NCBI GenBank assembly: GCA_003058525.1
Contig: QBVD01000025.1
Span: 1 to 62,209, forward strand
Length of the DNA stretch: 62,209 bases
Direction: 5' to 3'
DNA from: a gamma proteobacterium symbiont of Ctena orbiculata
Lineage (GTDB): Bacteria > Pseudomonadota > Gammaproteobacteria > Chromatiales > Chromatiaceae
Part shown: piece after piece, positions 48,574 through 56,749 of the stretch
Numbering within the stretch: position 1 is the first letter of the stretch
Layout: every line of letters starts with the position of its first letter
Translations under genes and position numbers: made by a program
The notes under the pieces: generated by a model
The model's input: the letters and a program-made list of their open reading frames with translations, nothing else
The model's database searches: none
Told to the model about the DNA's origin: nothing

Positions 48574-48849
48574 CTATTTCACTTTGACCTTTAAATTTTT
48601 GCTCTTTTTCGGCCTATCCGTTTCGACCTGCCAGGTAATGCGTAGATTGATGCGATGCCGTTCCTCATCCTGAGTGGCGGCGACTTTCAACTGCAGCAAT
48701 CCATTTGGCTGCATAACCATCTCGCCATCCTCATCGCTGAGGGTCAGTTTACCTTTTGCGATCCCTTGAGAGATCGCCTTTAGAAGCGCCTGAATCGACT
48801 CTTTATCCTGCAACGATTCATGACGGAAGTTTTTTTTACCCTGTCTCAT
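48574..48849 (-). CDS. Amphi-Trp domain protein (GAK system)
   Basis: 91 residues. The opening KKNFRHESLQDKESIQALLK, the middle GKLTLSDEDGEMVMQPNGLL and the alternating strand RINLRITWQVETDRP, with its single Trp in an amphipathic beta strand, match the small amphi-Trp domain (TIGR04354). That domain names the A of the GAK system. It is cytoplasmic with a basic tail. The protein's biochemical role is unknown; it is expected to work with the ATP-grasp and HprK-like proteins of the same operon. Confidence 0.85.
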   Translation of the reverse strand: MRQGKKNFRHESLQDKESIQALLKAISQGIAKGKLTLSDEDGEMVMQPNGLLQLKVAATQDEERHRINLRITWQVETDRPKKSKNLKVKVK

Positions 48850-48899
48850 GATTGTTTTCCAACTCTACATCGATTAAGCATAGGCTGGTCAGAGATTGC

Positions 48900-50246
48900 C
48901 TATGTAAATGACTTATAGTCGAACACCTTGATATGCGGATAGTCGGTACTGATACCCATCACAAGCTGTTTCGGATGAAAGATGGTCACTGCGGCACCCT
49001 TTCCTTTGAGCCCTTCCTTAATGCGAGTATAGCGGTCGATAGTGGCGTCGCATTCAAAGTGGATCATCCCCTTACGCAGCATGATCCTTTGTCCGTAATG
49101 ACGGTTGGCATGGCCATGCACTATGGTGTGGATGCCCGCATCGTGCATCAAGTCGCTCCCTTTGCGTGTCAACGGCATATCCACGTCCCGGTATTTCGTG
49201 CGAATCAGATTGGCCATCGGTCCATAGTAAAATTCAAAAATCTCATCTTCGACACTGTCCCTGAACTCCTCGTTGATGTACTTGATGCCTTTACGCTCGA
49301 TCAGTTTCGCCATCCTGTCGTCAATACCTGCGTGGACAAAGAGAAAAGAGCCCTGGCGGTAGACCAGTTGCATCTGCTTGAAGAACCAACTGAATTCTCC
49401 CTTAGGCTTGAGAAACAGCTGTTGCCATTTCATCACAGCAGCATAGACATGGCGCAATGAGAGACCTACCGCCTCGCAGTCCGATTCAAAGTCGTCTATC
49501 TTCTCCTTGAGACGTTTCAGCTCCCTGGCCATACGTTTATCAGGCATGACCCAGCTCGCTATTTTCGGAAACTCCTTAAACCAGCGCTTCGGCGGGTAGA
49601 GTATGCGTCGGCAGGTGCGTGTAGGCGGCACACCCTTCAATGCATCCTTATCCTGAAGATACTCATCGACGATTTCACGCAACATGGGTATGACCTTGCT
49701 GCCCATGCGTATAAAAAAGTGGTCGTGGCGAGGATCGGGATCCATGCCCACCGACGCAATACCCAACTTGACGCGCAGATCGTGATTACCCGCCAGCAGC
49801 ACAACCCTGGCTCCCAGCTGTTTCAGCTGCTGTATCGACCGCAACAGTTTTAGGTTGCTTGGCCCCTTGTCGAAACAGTCCCCGCCGATGACGAAAATGG
49901 CATCTTTGCCATGTGAGGTCAGCTTCAACGCATGCTGTTTACTCCCTGTCTTTTTCACCCCACCCGATGCCACCAGAGAGGCGATCAGGGCATCCGCGTC
50001 GGCATGCAGGTCGGAGAAGAAGTAGAGCTTGCGTTTTGGCCACTGCCATTTACCCCGCTTCACCACTTCTCTCAACAGCCCCGCCGCTGAACTGCGCTGC
50101 CCCCTCTCTTTGACAACCGAACGCTGTCTGCCCAAGAGCCACGGCTGACTGTTTGTAGGCAGTTCCACATCAAGCCATTTCCGACCCTTGTATACCGGCA
50201 GATACCGGGTGTGACGTTCGATACTGTTTTTGTTCTTAGTCGTCAA
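48900..50246 (-). CDS. Metallophosphoesterase of the GAK operon
   Basis: 448 residues from TTG 50246, chosen because AGGAG stands six bases upstream; it overlaps the preceding gene by 11 bases. Metal-site motifs are FFSDLHADADAL, VIGGDCFDKGP, LLAGNHDLRV and the distal IVHGHANRHYG, i.e. a complete calcineurin-like centre. A helical insert (about 180-310) separates the motifs and is unusual in length. The substrate is unknown; location among kinases and phosphatases suggests a phosphorylated small molecule or protein of the same pathway. Confidence 0.88.
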   Translation of the reverse strand: MTTKNKNSIERHTRYLPVYKGRKWLDVELPTNSQPWLLGRQRSVVKERGQRSSAAGLLREVVKRGKWQWPKRKLYFFSDLHADADALIASLVASGGVKKTGSKQHALKLTSHGKDAIFVIGGDCFDKGPSNLKLLRSIQQLKQLGARVVLLAGNHDLRVKLGIASVGMDPDPRHDHFFIRMGSKVIPMLREIVDEYLQDKDALKGVPPTRTCRRILYPPKRWFKEFPKIASWVMPDKRMARELKRLKEKIDDFESDCEAVGLSLRHVYAAVMKWQQLFLKPKGEFSWFFKQMQLVYRQGSFLFVHAGIDDRMAKLIERKGIKYINEEFRDSVEDEIFEFYYGPMANLIRTKYRDVDMPLTRKGSDLMHDAGIHTIVHGHANRHYGQRIMLRKGMIHFECDATIDRYTRIKEGLKGKGAAVTIFHPKQLVMGISTDYPHIKVFDYKSFT

Positions 50247-50940
50247 ATGATTCTCCTTTCGAGCGGATCTTCCACTCTCCAGTCAGATGCTGCCATGATC
50301 CATCCGGCAGACGTTCGAGAAAAACCGGTCGGCAATGATACATACTCAGTGCCGCAATCTGATCAAATGACAATACACCGAGATGGTGGGCGGCATGACG
50401 AAAGGCAGCACCATGACCGACAAACAACTTCACGCTATCCGACTTCACTTGCGATTGCAGTTCTAAAAGCCGGTGCTCCATGTGCTCCGCCACCCGTTGG
50501 CCGGCATCCATGAGTGACTCCGCCCCCTGAAGCGGCAGTCGATAGTGGCTGTCGGACTTCCAACCAGCCGGCGGCGGCGAAAACCGGGGATCGTCCCGCA
50601 ACACCGACTCAATCTGTTGCAACGACAGGTTGGCCGCTGAACCCAGAGAACGCTCGGCCAGTGCATCGTATGATTCGATCTGCAATCTATCCTGACTCGT
50701 AATCTGCAATCCCTTGCGAATCATTTCAGCGGTCTGCCAACCACGCAACAAGCGCGAACTGTCGATTACCGGATACAAGCGCCATTTGAACATTTCGAGG
50801 ACACCCTGAATCAGGGTTACCGAGCGCTCTGCCTGCTCTGCCCCAACCCCGGTCAGGGGATAGGGTTGCAGTGCACTCGGGGTATCAGGCAGTTGGTGAT
50901 ACTCGCCATGACGCAAGATGGCGGCTATCAATCTAGCCAC
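50236..50940 (-). CDS. Histidine phosphatase (phosphoglycerate mutase-like)
   Basis: 234 residues, probably from GTG 50940. The phosphohistidine motif is LRHGEYHQ near the N-terminus, the second Arg in DSSRLLRGWQTAEMI, and the second His in LFVGHGAAFRHAAHHLG. It belongs to branch 1 of the histidine phosphatase superfamily. Substrate is unknown. It lies between the metallophosphoesterase (overlap) and the phosphatase-Nudix fusion (58 bp). Confidence 0.85.
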   Translation of the reverse strand: MARLIAAILRHGEYHQLPDTPSALQPYPLTGVGAEQAERSVTLIQGVLEMFKWRLYPVIDSSRLLRGWQTAEMIRKGLQITSQDRLQIESYDALAERSLGSAANLSLQQIESVLRDDPRFSPPPAGWKSDSHYRLPLQGAESLMDAGQRVAEHMEHRLLELQSQVKSDSVKLFVGHGAAFRHAAHHLGVLSFDQIAALSMYHCRPVFLERLPDGSWQHLTGEWKIRSKGESFDD

Positions 50941-50998
50941 GACTCAGCGCCATACAAGACAGAGGGTGTTCGTTGATCAAGACCATGCGTTTGACGAC

Positions 50999-51964
50999 CT
51001 ACCCTTTCAATTGCTTGGCCAGGGCTTGTATCATCGGTTTCAATTCAGCCTGCTTGACCCTTTTCATCGCCTGTTTAGGCGCCAGCCACTCGCGTCCGCG
51101 ATGATGCTCCTCCCACTCGTCTTCCGGTAATTCGCGGGTAACCTGCATCGGGTAGACACTCACCGTGCATTCTGCACCCCATTTTTCATAGGAATAGGCG
51201 CCTATGGGCTCTTCAGCAACCTCCCCCTCGACACCCGCCTCCTCCAAGGCCTCTTTTGCTGCTGAATCCTGCAGGCTCAATGCAGGCTCGCTGATTCCTT
51301 TCGGCAATACCCAATGCTTCCGCTTACTCGACATGACCACCAGGATTTCAACCTCACCCTCCTCCATCCGATAAGGAATCACCGAGGATTGTTTGTAGTA
51401 ATAGGCCGGTCGATCCCGCATCTCAGTGCCATGTTCATCGGGAAACGGAAACTTCTTGTCCATACTGCTCGGGCGAACGATGGACAGCAGCTCACCGTCC
51501 CCTGCCTTCAGATCAATCCAGTCATCCGGCATTTCAAGATGCGCCAATGTTGCGGTGGGAATCAGTTTGCCGTCACTGGGCAAAGGGATGCGTTCACCGT
51601 GCAGATACTCTGTCAGCATCTCCAATCCCGGGTTGTGTCCCACCAACATGACCCGCTTGTTGTCAGGTGGCACATCCGAGAGTACCCGCAACAATTCACC
51701 CACATTGGCGGCATAGATGCGCCGATCCTGTACGATGGCATAGGCATCGCCACCCATCGCCTTCACCGTCTTCTGAGCAGTCACGATGGCACGCTCTGCG
51801 GGTGAACTGATGACATAATCGGGCTGTAACTGCCGCTGCAGCAACCACACCCCCATGCGTTGGGCGCCACGTTTGCCGCGATCCTTTAGCGGGCGCTTGA
51901 AATCCTCTAACTGTTGACTCCAATCGGATTTCCCGTGTCTGAGCAACATCAATTCTCTAGTCAT
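50999..51964 (-). CDS. Histidine phosphatase-Nudix hydrolase fusion
   Basis: 321 residues. Residues 1-160 are SixA-like (LLRHGKSDW, SPAERAIVTAQ, VGHNPGLEMLTEYL). Residues 180-320 are a Nudix domain with box PKGISEPALS then KEALEEAGVEGE; the first Glu of the box is Leu and the Arg is Lys, but the catalytic EE pair is present. Mycobacterial MutT1 has the same two domains in the opposite order. A diphosphate hydrolysis followed by monophosphate removal on one substrate is the natural inference. Confidence 0.87.
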   Translation of the reverse strand: MTRELMLLRHGKSDWSQQLEDFKRPLKDRGKRGAQRMGVWLLQRQLQPDYVISSPAERAIVTAQKTVKAMGGDAYAIVQDRRIYAANVGELLRVLSDVPPDNKRVMLVGHNPGLEMLTEYLHGERIPLPSDGKLIPTATLAHLEMPDDWIDLKAGDGELLSIVRPSSMDKKFPFPDEHGTEMRDRPAYYYKQSSVIPYRMEEGEVEILVVMSSKRKHWVLPKGISEPALSLQDSAAKEALEEAGVEGEVAEEPIGAYSYEKWGAECTVSVYPMQVTRELPEDEWEEHHRGREWLAPKQAMKRVKQAELKPMIQALAKQLKG

Positions 51965-52009
51965 TGTCTGTCTGCCTCATACAGTTCTTAGTTGCTGGGT
52001 GTCTGTTTG

Positions 52010-53140
52010 CTAGGGCCTGTCATCACTCATCCATAACTTCAAACACAACTCTTTCAACCCGGCAAAATCTATTTTACCTGTCACCTCATAGATTGGGACA
52101 CGCTTCAGCAGATCCAGATAAGGAGCGGGCTGAAGCGGTTCATCATCCCTTATAAACTCACCAAGGCTATCCTGAAAGAATGGCCCTGGAGACTTCATCA
52201 CCGCATTCAGTAATTCACTGCGATGCGTAATATCGACCTTTGTCATCTTAACCGGTGCACGCTCATCCCTGCTCCAGTTCAGGATCACCATCGCCTCAAA
52301 GGATACGGGTGTCGAGGTATCGATACGATCGCTGCCATACAGCCGTTCTACATCCACATCGAACTTCTCTTCAAGCTCCCATAGCTCCTGTTGCGGCAAC
52401 TTCAGCAGCTGTTCCCTTCTCTGTTCATCGATCAGCGGTGAAAGCCGCGAACTGTTCACCACGGTGCCTGGATTGATACGGGGAAGCTTGGGGATACCCA
52501 CCGCCTCCACCCCGACGCCCCGACGCCGCAGGAAGAGCCGGTCGTTGGTCAGATAGCGACTCTTCGGGTGTTCCATCAGATGCAGCATCAGGGTCGACTT
52601 GCCACCCCCGGAAAATCCGGCCATGGCGATCGCATGATTGTTCAGGATCAAGCCGGCGGCGTGACAGATCAGCCACTCCCGCTGCTGCAGCCAGTTCATT
52701 ACCTGTGAATTGATGAAATTGATCAGCTGGTTGTCATTTTCCTCACAAGGTCCGACCGCGATGCGCCACTGCTCGCTCTGCAGAAACAGCATGCCGGTGC
52801 GCACCTTGAGCACCAGGCGGCCATCCGTCAGTTCCACATAGGCATCCTTGCGCCCGCTTTTACCCGCTTCGCGGCGCCAGTCGATAAACGGCAGACCGGT
52901 CTCGAGCTTGTCGCTCTCGATCGCAGTGACTTCGATGGTCGCCAGACCCCTGGTCTTGGGCAGATGATGAAAATAGCTTGCCAACCGATCCAGCAGCGAC
53001 TGGCTGTTGGAACGAATCACCAGGACACAATCACCTATGTTCAGCTGCAACGGCTCCCCGCACAGTTGCACTTGTTGCATAAGCAGCTTGGCCGCATCCC
53101 CGGCACTGCTGACACCAACCCACTCGGCAGGTATGTTCAT
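52010..53140 (-). CDS. HprK-related kinase B (GAK system)
   Basis: 376 residues. The C-terminal half resembles the catalytic domain of HPr kinase: LICHAAGLILNNHAIAM (conserved His about 160), P-loop GFSGGGKST at 175-183, then SRYLTNDRLFLRRR and LPRINPGTVVN. It lacks the HPr context: no ptsH or other PTS gene is near. This fits the HprK-related kinase B group that marks GAK loci. Its ATG overlaps the stop of the ATP-grasp gene (ATGA). The target is unknown. Confidence 0.87.
   Translation of the reverse strand: MNIPAEWVGVSSAGDAAKLLMQQVQLCGEPLQLNIGDCVLVIRSNSQSLLDRLASYFHHLPKTRGLATIEVTAIESDKLETGLPFIDWRREAGKSGRKDAYVELTDGRLVLKVRTGMLFLQSEQWRIAVGPCEENDNQLINFINSQVMNWLQQREWLICHAAGLILNNHAIAMAGFSGGGKSTLMLHLMEHPKSRYLTNDRLFLRRRGVGVEAVGIPKLPRINPGTVVNSSRLSPLIDEQRREQLLKLPQQELWELEEKFDVDVERLYGSDRIDTSTPVSFEAMVILNWSRDERAPVKMTKVDITHRSELLNAVMKSPGPFFQDSLGEFIRDDEPLQPAPYLDLLKRVPIYEVTGKIDFAGLKELCLKLWMSDDRP
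52012..52033. repeat. Possible degenerate MITE tip over the hprK-like 3' end
   Basis: TAGGGCCTGTCATCACTCAT and its next two bases match the MITE left tip with TA in 19 of 22 positions. It overlaps the last codons and stop of the HprK-like gene. It may be chance or an old insertion that reset the C-terminus. Confidence 0.35.
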
Positions 53141-54027
53141 ACGTCGAGTTCCTCCAGCATATAGGCCACATAACGGGATGGCACATCGATGCCCATACCC
53201 TCTTTCGCCCCACGAAAACCACCGAATGCGGAGACCTCGAAGACCACCGGTCCCTGTTCGGTCTCCGCCACATCGACAGTGGTAAAATCGAGACCGAAGA
53301 TTGCCTGCGCCTTGCGGGCAAGCGTCACCAACGCCTCGTCGGCCTGATAACCCTCGTAGTGACCGCCGCTCCTGATGGTGGTATTCCAGGTCCCCGATTT
53401 ACCCACCCGGGCGTAGCTACCGAGATATTCCCCATCGAGAAACACCATTCCCAGATCCCTGCCCGGTAGCGCGAGCTTTTTCTGCATGTACATCACCGGA
53501 TTGTCCACCCGAAAGGCCTCGATCTGTTGCAGCAGCTGTTGCGGATCCTGATCGGCATCGATCAACGTCATCCCTCTGGCCTTGGTGGAGTAGAGCGGTT
53601 TAAAGACAGCCGATCCGAATGCAGTGACCGTTTCGGCAGCGATGGCAGTGCTCTCGGTGATGCGGGTTGGGGGCATGGGAATACCTGCATTGTAGAGCGA
53701 CAGGGTGCAGCTGAGACGGTCGATCAAGCGGATGATACGCTCTACCTTGCTGAACACCCGCACCCCGGCACGCTGCAACTGGCGCAACATCTCCAGTCTG
53801 TCCAGGACATGGGGACTGTACTCATCGCTGATCTTTTTCACCACGACCCCATCGAGACGGGTCAGATCATGCTCCCGATAGACGAGTCTGCCGCTGTCGA
53901 GTTCGGCACAAACCTCGGCCATGTCGATCACCAGGCGAAAGCCTGTGGCCGCCTCCACCGCGTCCGCCAGGGCCTCCGTGGACCATTTTCCAGGGATGCC
54001 GACCACCCCGATCTTCGGTTTAGCCAA
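53137..54027 (-). CDS. GAK system ATP-grasp enzyme
   Basis: 296 residues of RimK-like ATP-grasp type. IGVVGIPGKWSTEALADAV opens a pre-ATP-grasp domain, AVFKPLYSTKARGM holds the ATP-contacting Lys, PVMYMQKKL the purine-site Glu/Lys region, and VVFEVSAFGGFRGA the metal-binding Glu/Asn-like end. Members ligate or phosphorylate carboxylates or phosphates; substrate unknown. The gene overlaps the downstream kinase by four bases and the upstream PhoU-APH gene by eight, so the three are one translational unit. Confidence 0.88.
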   Translation of the reverse strand: MAKPKIGVVGIPGKWSTEALADAVEAATGFRLVIDMAEVCAELDSGRLVYREHDLTRLDGVVVKKISDEYSPHVLDRLEMLRQLQRAGVRVFSKVERIIRLIDRLSCTLSLYNAGIPMPPTRITESTAIAAETVTAFGSAVFKPLYSTKARGMTLIDADQDPQQLLQQIEAFRVDNPVMYMQKKLALPGRDLGMVFLDGEYLGSYARVGKSGTWNTTIRSGGHYEGYQADEALVTLARKAQAIFGLDFTTVDVAETEQGPVVFEVSAFGGFRGAKEGMGIDVPSRYVAYMLEELDV

Positions 54028-55657
54028 TGAATATCTCCTTTACGGGCACCACAAATGGGCGCTTGGATTTGGATTCGCTCTCGAGCAGTCTCTCCATCAG
54101 ATAGGTGGCGCGCGAGAACATGCGCTCCGACAGGGATTTATCAAGAATAAATCGGGTTGAAGTGGCAAAGGAGCGGATCAGGCCCATCGCCAGCCGCAGC
54201 TCGAAGCTCTCATCCCCCTGTTTGCGGGCAAAGGCCCTGGCGAAGCGATAGAAGGCGTGGCAGAGATCCATGATCCGCTGCCTGACCCGGGGATCGAACA
54301 CCCGCAGCCGGTAGTTGGAGACCATGAAGACGCTGACATCCTGCAGATAGTCCATATAGCTGGAACGGTGCAGATCGATGAAATTGATACGTTTCTCCCG
54401 CGGGTCGAAGATGATGTTATCGACGTTGAAATCACCATGGATATAGACGGAGAACGGCGCCTTGACGTCAGACTCGAAGCGTTGCATCCGTTTCAGGAGA
54501 TCATCGAATGCGGGAAACGCTACGCCTCCGATATTGACCGCAGGCTGTCTGAATTCGGGATGGATGGCATACACATCCCCCATGCGCTTCGCCAGCTGTT
54601 TCATATACCCGGCGGAGACAGGTTTTTTGGTCTTGGTCTCAAGCCATACCTGTGTCAGGGTCTTGGTCAGATGATTCAGGGCCTGCTGAAGCAGCGCATC
54701 CGAACCGTCCAGCAGGATCTGTTCGAAGGTCTGCCCCGCCAGGTGCTCAATCAACAGGGCCGCGGAATCGCCCTGTTTCTGATAGGCGAGGATCTTCGGC
54801 GCCAGTCCGGGAAAGATATCGTGCCAATCATTGACCCGCTGCTTCTCCTCCTTCAGCTTACGCTTGCGGCCATCCTTGAAGATGGCGTGGTAGCCGCTGC
54901 CCTTTTCATTGCTGCTGAGCGCGTTGATGGCACTGCCCGATTTGGTCTCTGCGATCGGTTTGAACGCCAGTTCATCGATGTCGTTCACTGTCTTGAGCTC
55001 TGTCACCGAGGCATTGAATGCATGGTAGCGGTCGGTACTGAAATGCTGCCCCATCGACGCAGAGATGATCGCCTCGCTGACCCGCAACATGGCATTGCCC
55101 ATCTGCTCGATAATATGCGCCAACATGATGAGCGAAATCCGATCCGCCGGATGCTTCTCCTTTTTCAGCAGCCGTGAGTATCGTTTGAGCTGTTTTTGGT
55201 AGGCATCGACCAGGTGTCGTTCCACCTTGCCGATCTTCAGGGCGCGGCGGGTATCCTTGGCCGACAACGCGGGTTCGATCAACTCCAGTCCATTGCTGAC
55301 CCGGTCGATCATGGCGAGAAAATCCTTCACCTTCAGCATACCCCGATGCTGGACATGGGCGCTCTGCATCACCGCATCCCGGCAAAGCTCCACAATCCGC
55401 TCCAGCTGGCTGGCGATCACCTCCACCGATCTCAGTAACTGGTAATCCGAATCCTGCCCGCGGGATGAAGACATCTCTCGCAAACAGTGGTTATGGATGC
55501 TCAGCTTCAGGTTTTCCACATACCCCTGACGGTCCAGCAGCCGCATCGGGATGGTTGCCGTAGGCAGGGTCAGATAATCTTCCAGCAGGGAGAGGTGGGT
55601 GGTGGTCTCAGTCAGCAGAAAATGAAGATTTTCCTGGATGCTTTTGGCGAGGGGCAT
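54020..55657 (-). CDS. PhoU-like domain fused to aminoglycoside phosphotransferase-type kinase
   Basis: 545 residues from ATG 55657, one base after the Nudix stop; an in-frame extension to 56011 merely shadows that gene. Residues about 1-225 are all-helical and PhoU-like, with LIMLAHIIEQMGNAMLRVSE in the position of the PhoU ERIGD-type helix. The C-terminal part is a protein-kinase-like small-molecule kinase: HGDFNVDN (407-414) is the Brenner/catalytic loop and FIDLHRSS the metal Asp. Both catalytic residues are intact. The natural reading is a kinase regulated by a phosphate-sensing helical domain. Confidence 0.82.
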   Translation of the reverse strand: MPLAKSIQENLHFLLTETTTHLSLLEDYLTLPTATIPMRLLDRQGYVENLKLSIHNHCLREMSSSRGQDSDYQLLRSVEVIASQLERIVELCRDAVMQSAHVQHRGMLKVKDFLAMIDRVSNGLELIEPALSAKDTRRALKIGKVERHLVDAYQKQLKRYSRLLKKEKHPADRISLIMLAHIIEQMGNAMLRVSEAIISASMGQHFSTDRYHAFNASVTELKTVNDIDELAFKPIAETKSGSAINALSSNEKGSGYHAIFKDGRKRKLKEEKQRVNDWHDIFPGLAPKILAYQKQGDSAALLIEHLAGQTFEQILLDGSDALLQQALNHLTKTLTQVWLETKTKKPVSAGYMKQLAKRMGDVYAIHPEFRQPAVNIGGVAFPAFDDLLKRMQRFESDVKAPFSVYIHGDFNVDNIIFDPREKRINFIDLHRSSYMDYLQDVSVFMVSNYRLRVFDPRVRQRIMDLCHAFYRFARAFARKQGDESFELRLAMGLIRSFATSTRFILDKSLSERMFSRATYLMERLLESESKSKRPFVVPVKEIFIG

Positions 55658-55658
55658 G

Positions 55659-56147
55659 TCAGTCGATGACTCCCAGATATGTCGGTGTCGTCGCTTGCGC
55701 AAGACCGGGCAGATGAGGTGCCAATCCCTTGGGGAAGATCTCATGGTTGAGGATATCGGCAAAGGGCACCCACACCACATCGACCTGATGTTTGTCGGGA
55801 TGGTGACCCGATGCGGGTTGATAGCTTGCCGGCAGGGTACAACCGAACAGAAACTCAACCAGATGCCGCACCGAAGGGTAGACCGTATCGCGCTGTTTGT
55901 AGAAATCGGCAATGGCGAGCAGGCTTTCGATCTCCACGGTGGCGCCGATCTCCTCCTCGCATTCACGCACCAGTGCCTGGACCAGGGTCTCGTGCACATC
56001 CTGACCTCCACCGGGAAGGGTGTACCAGGTACCGCGCTGTTGCGCCCATTTCTTCTGCATCAATACCGCATGATCGCGGACGATCACAGCGCGCACGGCA
56101 TTACGGATGTTCGGTTCCAGCCCTTTTTGTTGTGGTCGGTCGTTCAT
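55659..56147 (-). CDS. Nudix hydrolase of the GAK operon
   Basis: 162 residues. The box GGQDVHETLVQALVRECEEE plus IG is fully canonical (G-x5-E-x7-RE-x-EE-x-G). VRAVIVRDHAVLMQKKW and GTWYTLPGGG precede it. It is the first gene of the operon, followed after one base by the PhoU-APH gene. No obvious Shine-Dalgarno precedes ATG 56147. Nudix enzymes cleave nucleoside diphosphates linked to another moiety; which one is unknown here. Confidence 0.9.
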   Translation of the reverse strand: MNDRPQQKGLEPNIRNAVRAVIVRDHAVLMQKKWAQQRGTWYTLPGGGQDVHETLVQALVRECEEEIGATVEIESLLAIADFYKQRDTVYPSVRHLVEFLFGCTLPASYQPASGHHPDKHQVDVVWVPFADILNHEIFPKGLAPHLPGLAQATTPTYLGVID

Positions 56148-56181
56148 TGGGCAGTTGAGTAGCCACCTTTTTTCTCATTGT

Positions 56182-56223
56182 AATAATCATTGATTAGAAA
56201 AAGCATTGCTATCAATCATTATT
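56182..56223. promoter_or_regulatory. AT-rich palindrome upstream of the GAK operon
   Basis: AATAATCATTGATTAG (56182-56197) and CTATCAATCATTATT (56209-56223) are inverted arms with one mismatch and one gap, 11 bp apart. The site ends 35 bp before the first gene of the operon (56147). It could be an operator; I cannot name the regulator. It does not fit the Pho box, and it only vaguely recalls Fur boxes. Confidence 0.5.
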
Positions 56224-56312
56224 AATGCAGTTATTTATCCGGCAGTTCACAATCCATAACAGAATCGGCATGCAAGTAGGCAGCCGTTGCATACCCGAAA
56301 CCGATAGGCTCG

Positions 56313-56693
56313 CTAAGTTGACAGCCTACCGGCTAATACCGATCCCCAACACAAAACAACCAGCAGCAGGGATATCAAAACCGCCGCAGATCCCTGATCC
56401 TTGGCCCGTCCCGACAACTTATGCTTTTCATCGCTGATCCTGTCGACAACGCTTTCAATGGCGCTGTTGATCAGCTCCACGATCAGCACGATCAACAGCG
56501 GCGCCACCAGCAATGCCCGCTCCACGCCGTTATTCCCCAACCAGAATCCCAAGGGTACCAGCAGAATCAGCAGATAGACCTCCTGCCTGAACGCCTCCTC
56601 ATGTTCAAAGGTCGCTGTTAGACCTTTCATAGACCAGCCCAGGGCATTTGCCAAACGCCTGATGCCTACATTCTGTTGTGGTTTCTCTGACAT
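56313..56693 (-). CDS. dgkA: Diacylglycerol kinase
   Basis: 126 residues, three membrane helices. LANALGWSMKGLTATFEHEE and AFRQEVYL then VELINSAIESVVDRISDE are the DgkA signature, with the metal- and ATP-site Glu residues present. The enzyme phosphorylates diacylglycerol to phosphatidic acid in the inner membrane. It is upstream of the GAK operon on the same strand and divergent from the PlcP-like gene, which would produce its substrate. Confidence 0.96.
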   Translation of the reverse strand: MSEKPQQNVGIRRLANALGWSMKGLTATFEHEEAFRQEVYLLILLVPLGFWLGNNGVERALLVAPLLIVLIVELINSAIESVVDRISDEKHKLSGRAKDQGSAAVLISLLLVVLCWGSVLAGRLST

Positions 56694-56731
56694 GACGGCA
56701 TTTCTAACAGCTTATACAAAAAAAATCGACC

Positions 56732-56749
56732 GCGTCATAAACAAATCAT
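56732..56749. promoter_or_regulatory. Weak Pho-box-like direct repeat
   Basis: GCGTCAT (56732-56738) and AAATCAT (56743-56749) are spaced 11 bp apart as in PhoB sites (CTGTCAT), but only 5 and 4 of 7 bases match. The site is in the 126-bp dgkA/plcP-like divergent promoter. Confidence 0.25.

Noticed and set aside
54257-55177. 306-residue plus-strand open frame
   Set aside because: It lies wholly antisense to the PhoU-APH gene, has no ribosome site and no domain pattern.
55659-56011. N-terminal extension of the PhoU-APH gene up to 56011
   Set aside because: The extra 118 residues are Arg/Ser/Cys-rich and overlap the canonical Nudix gene; ATG 55657 is a better start.
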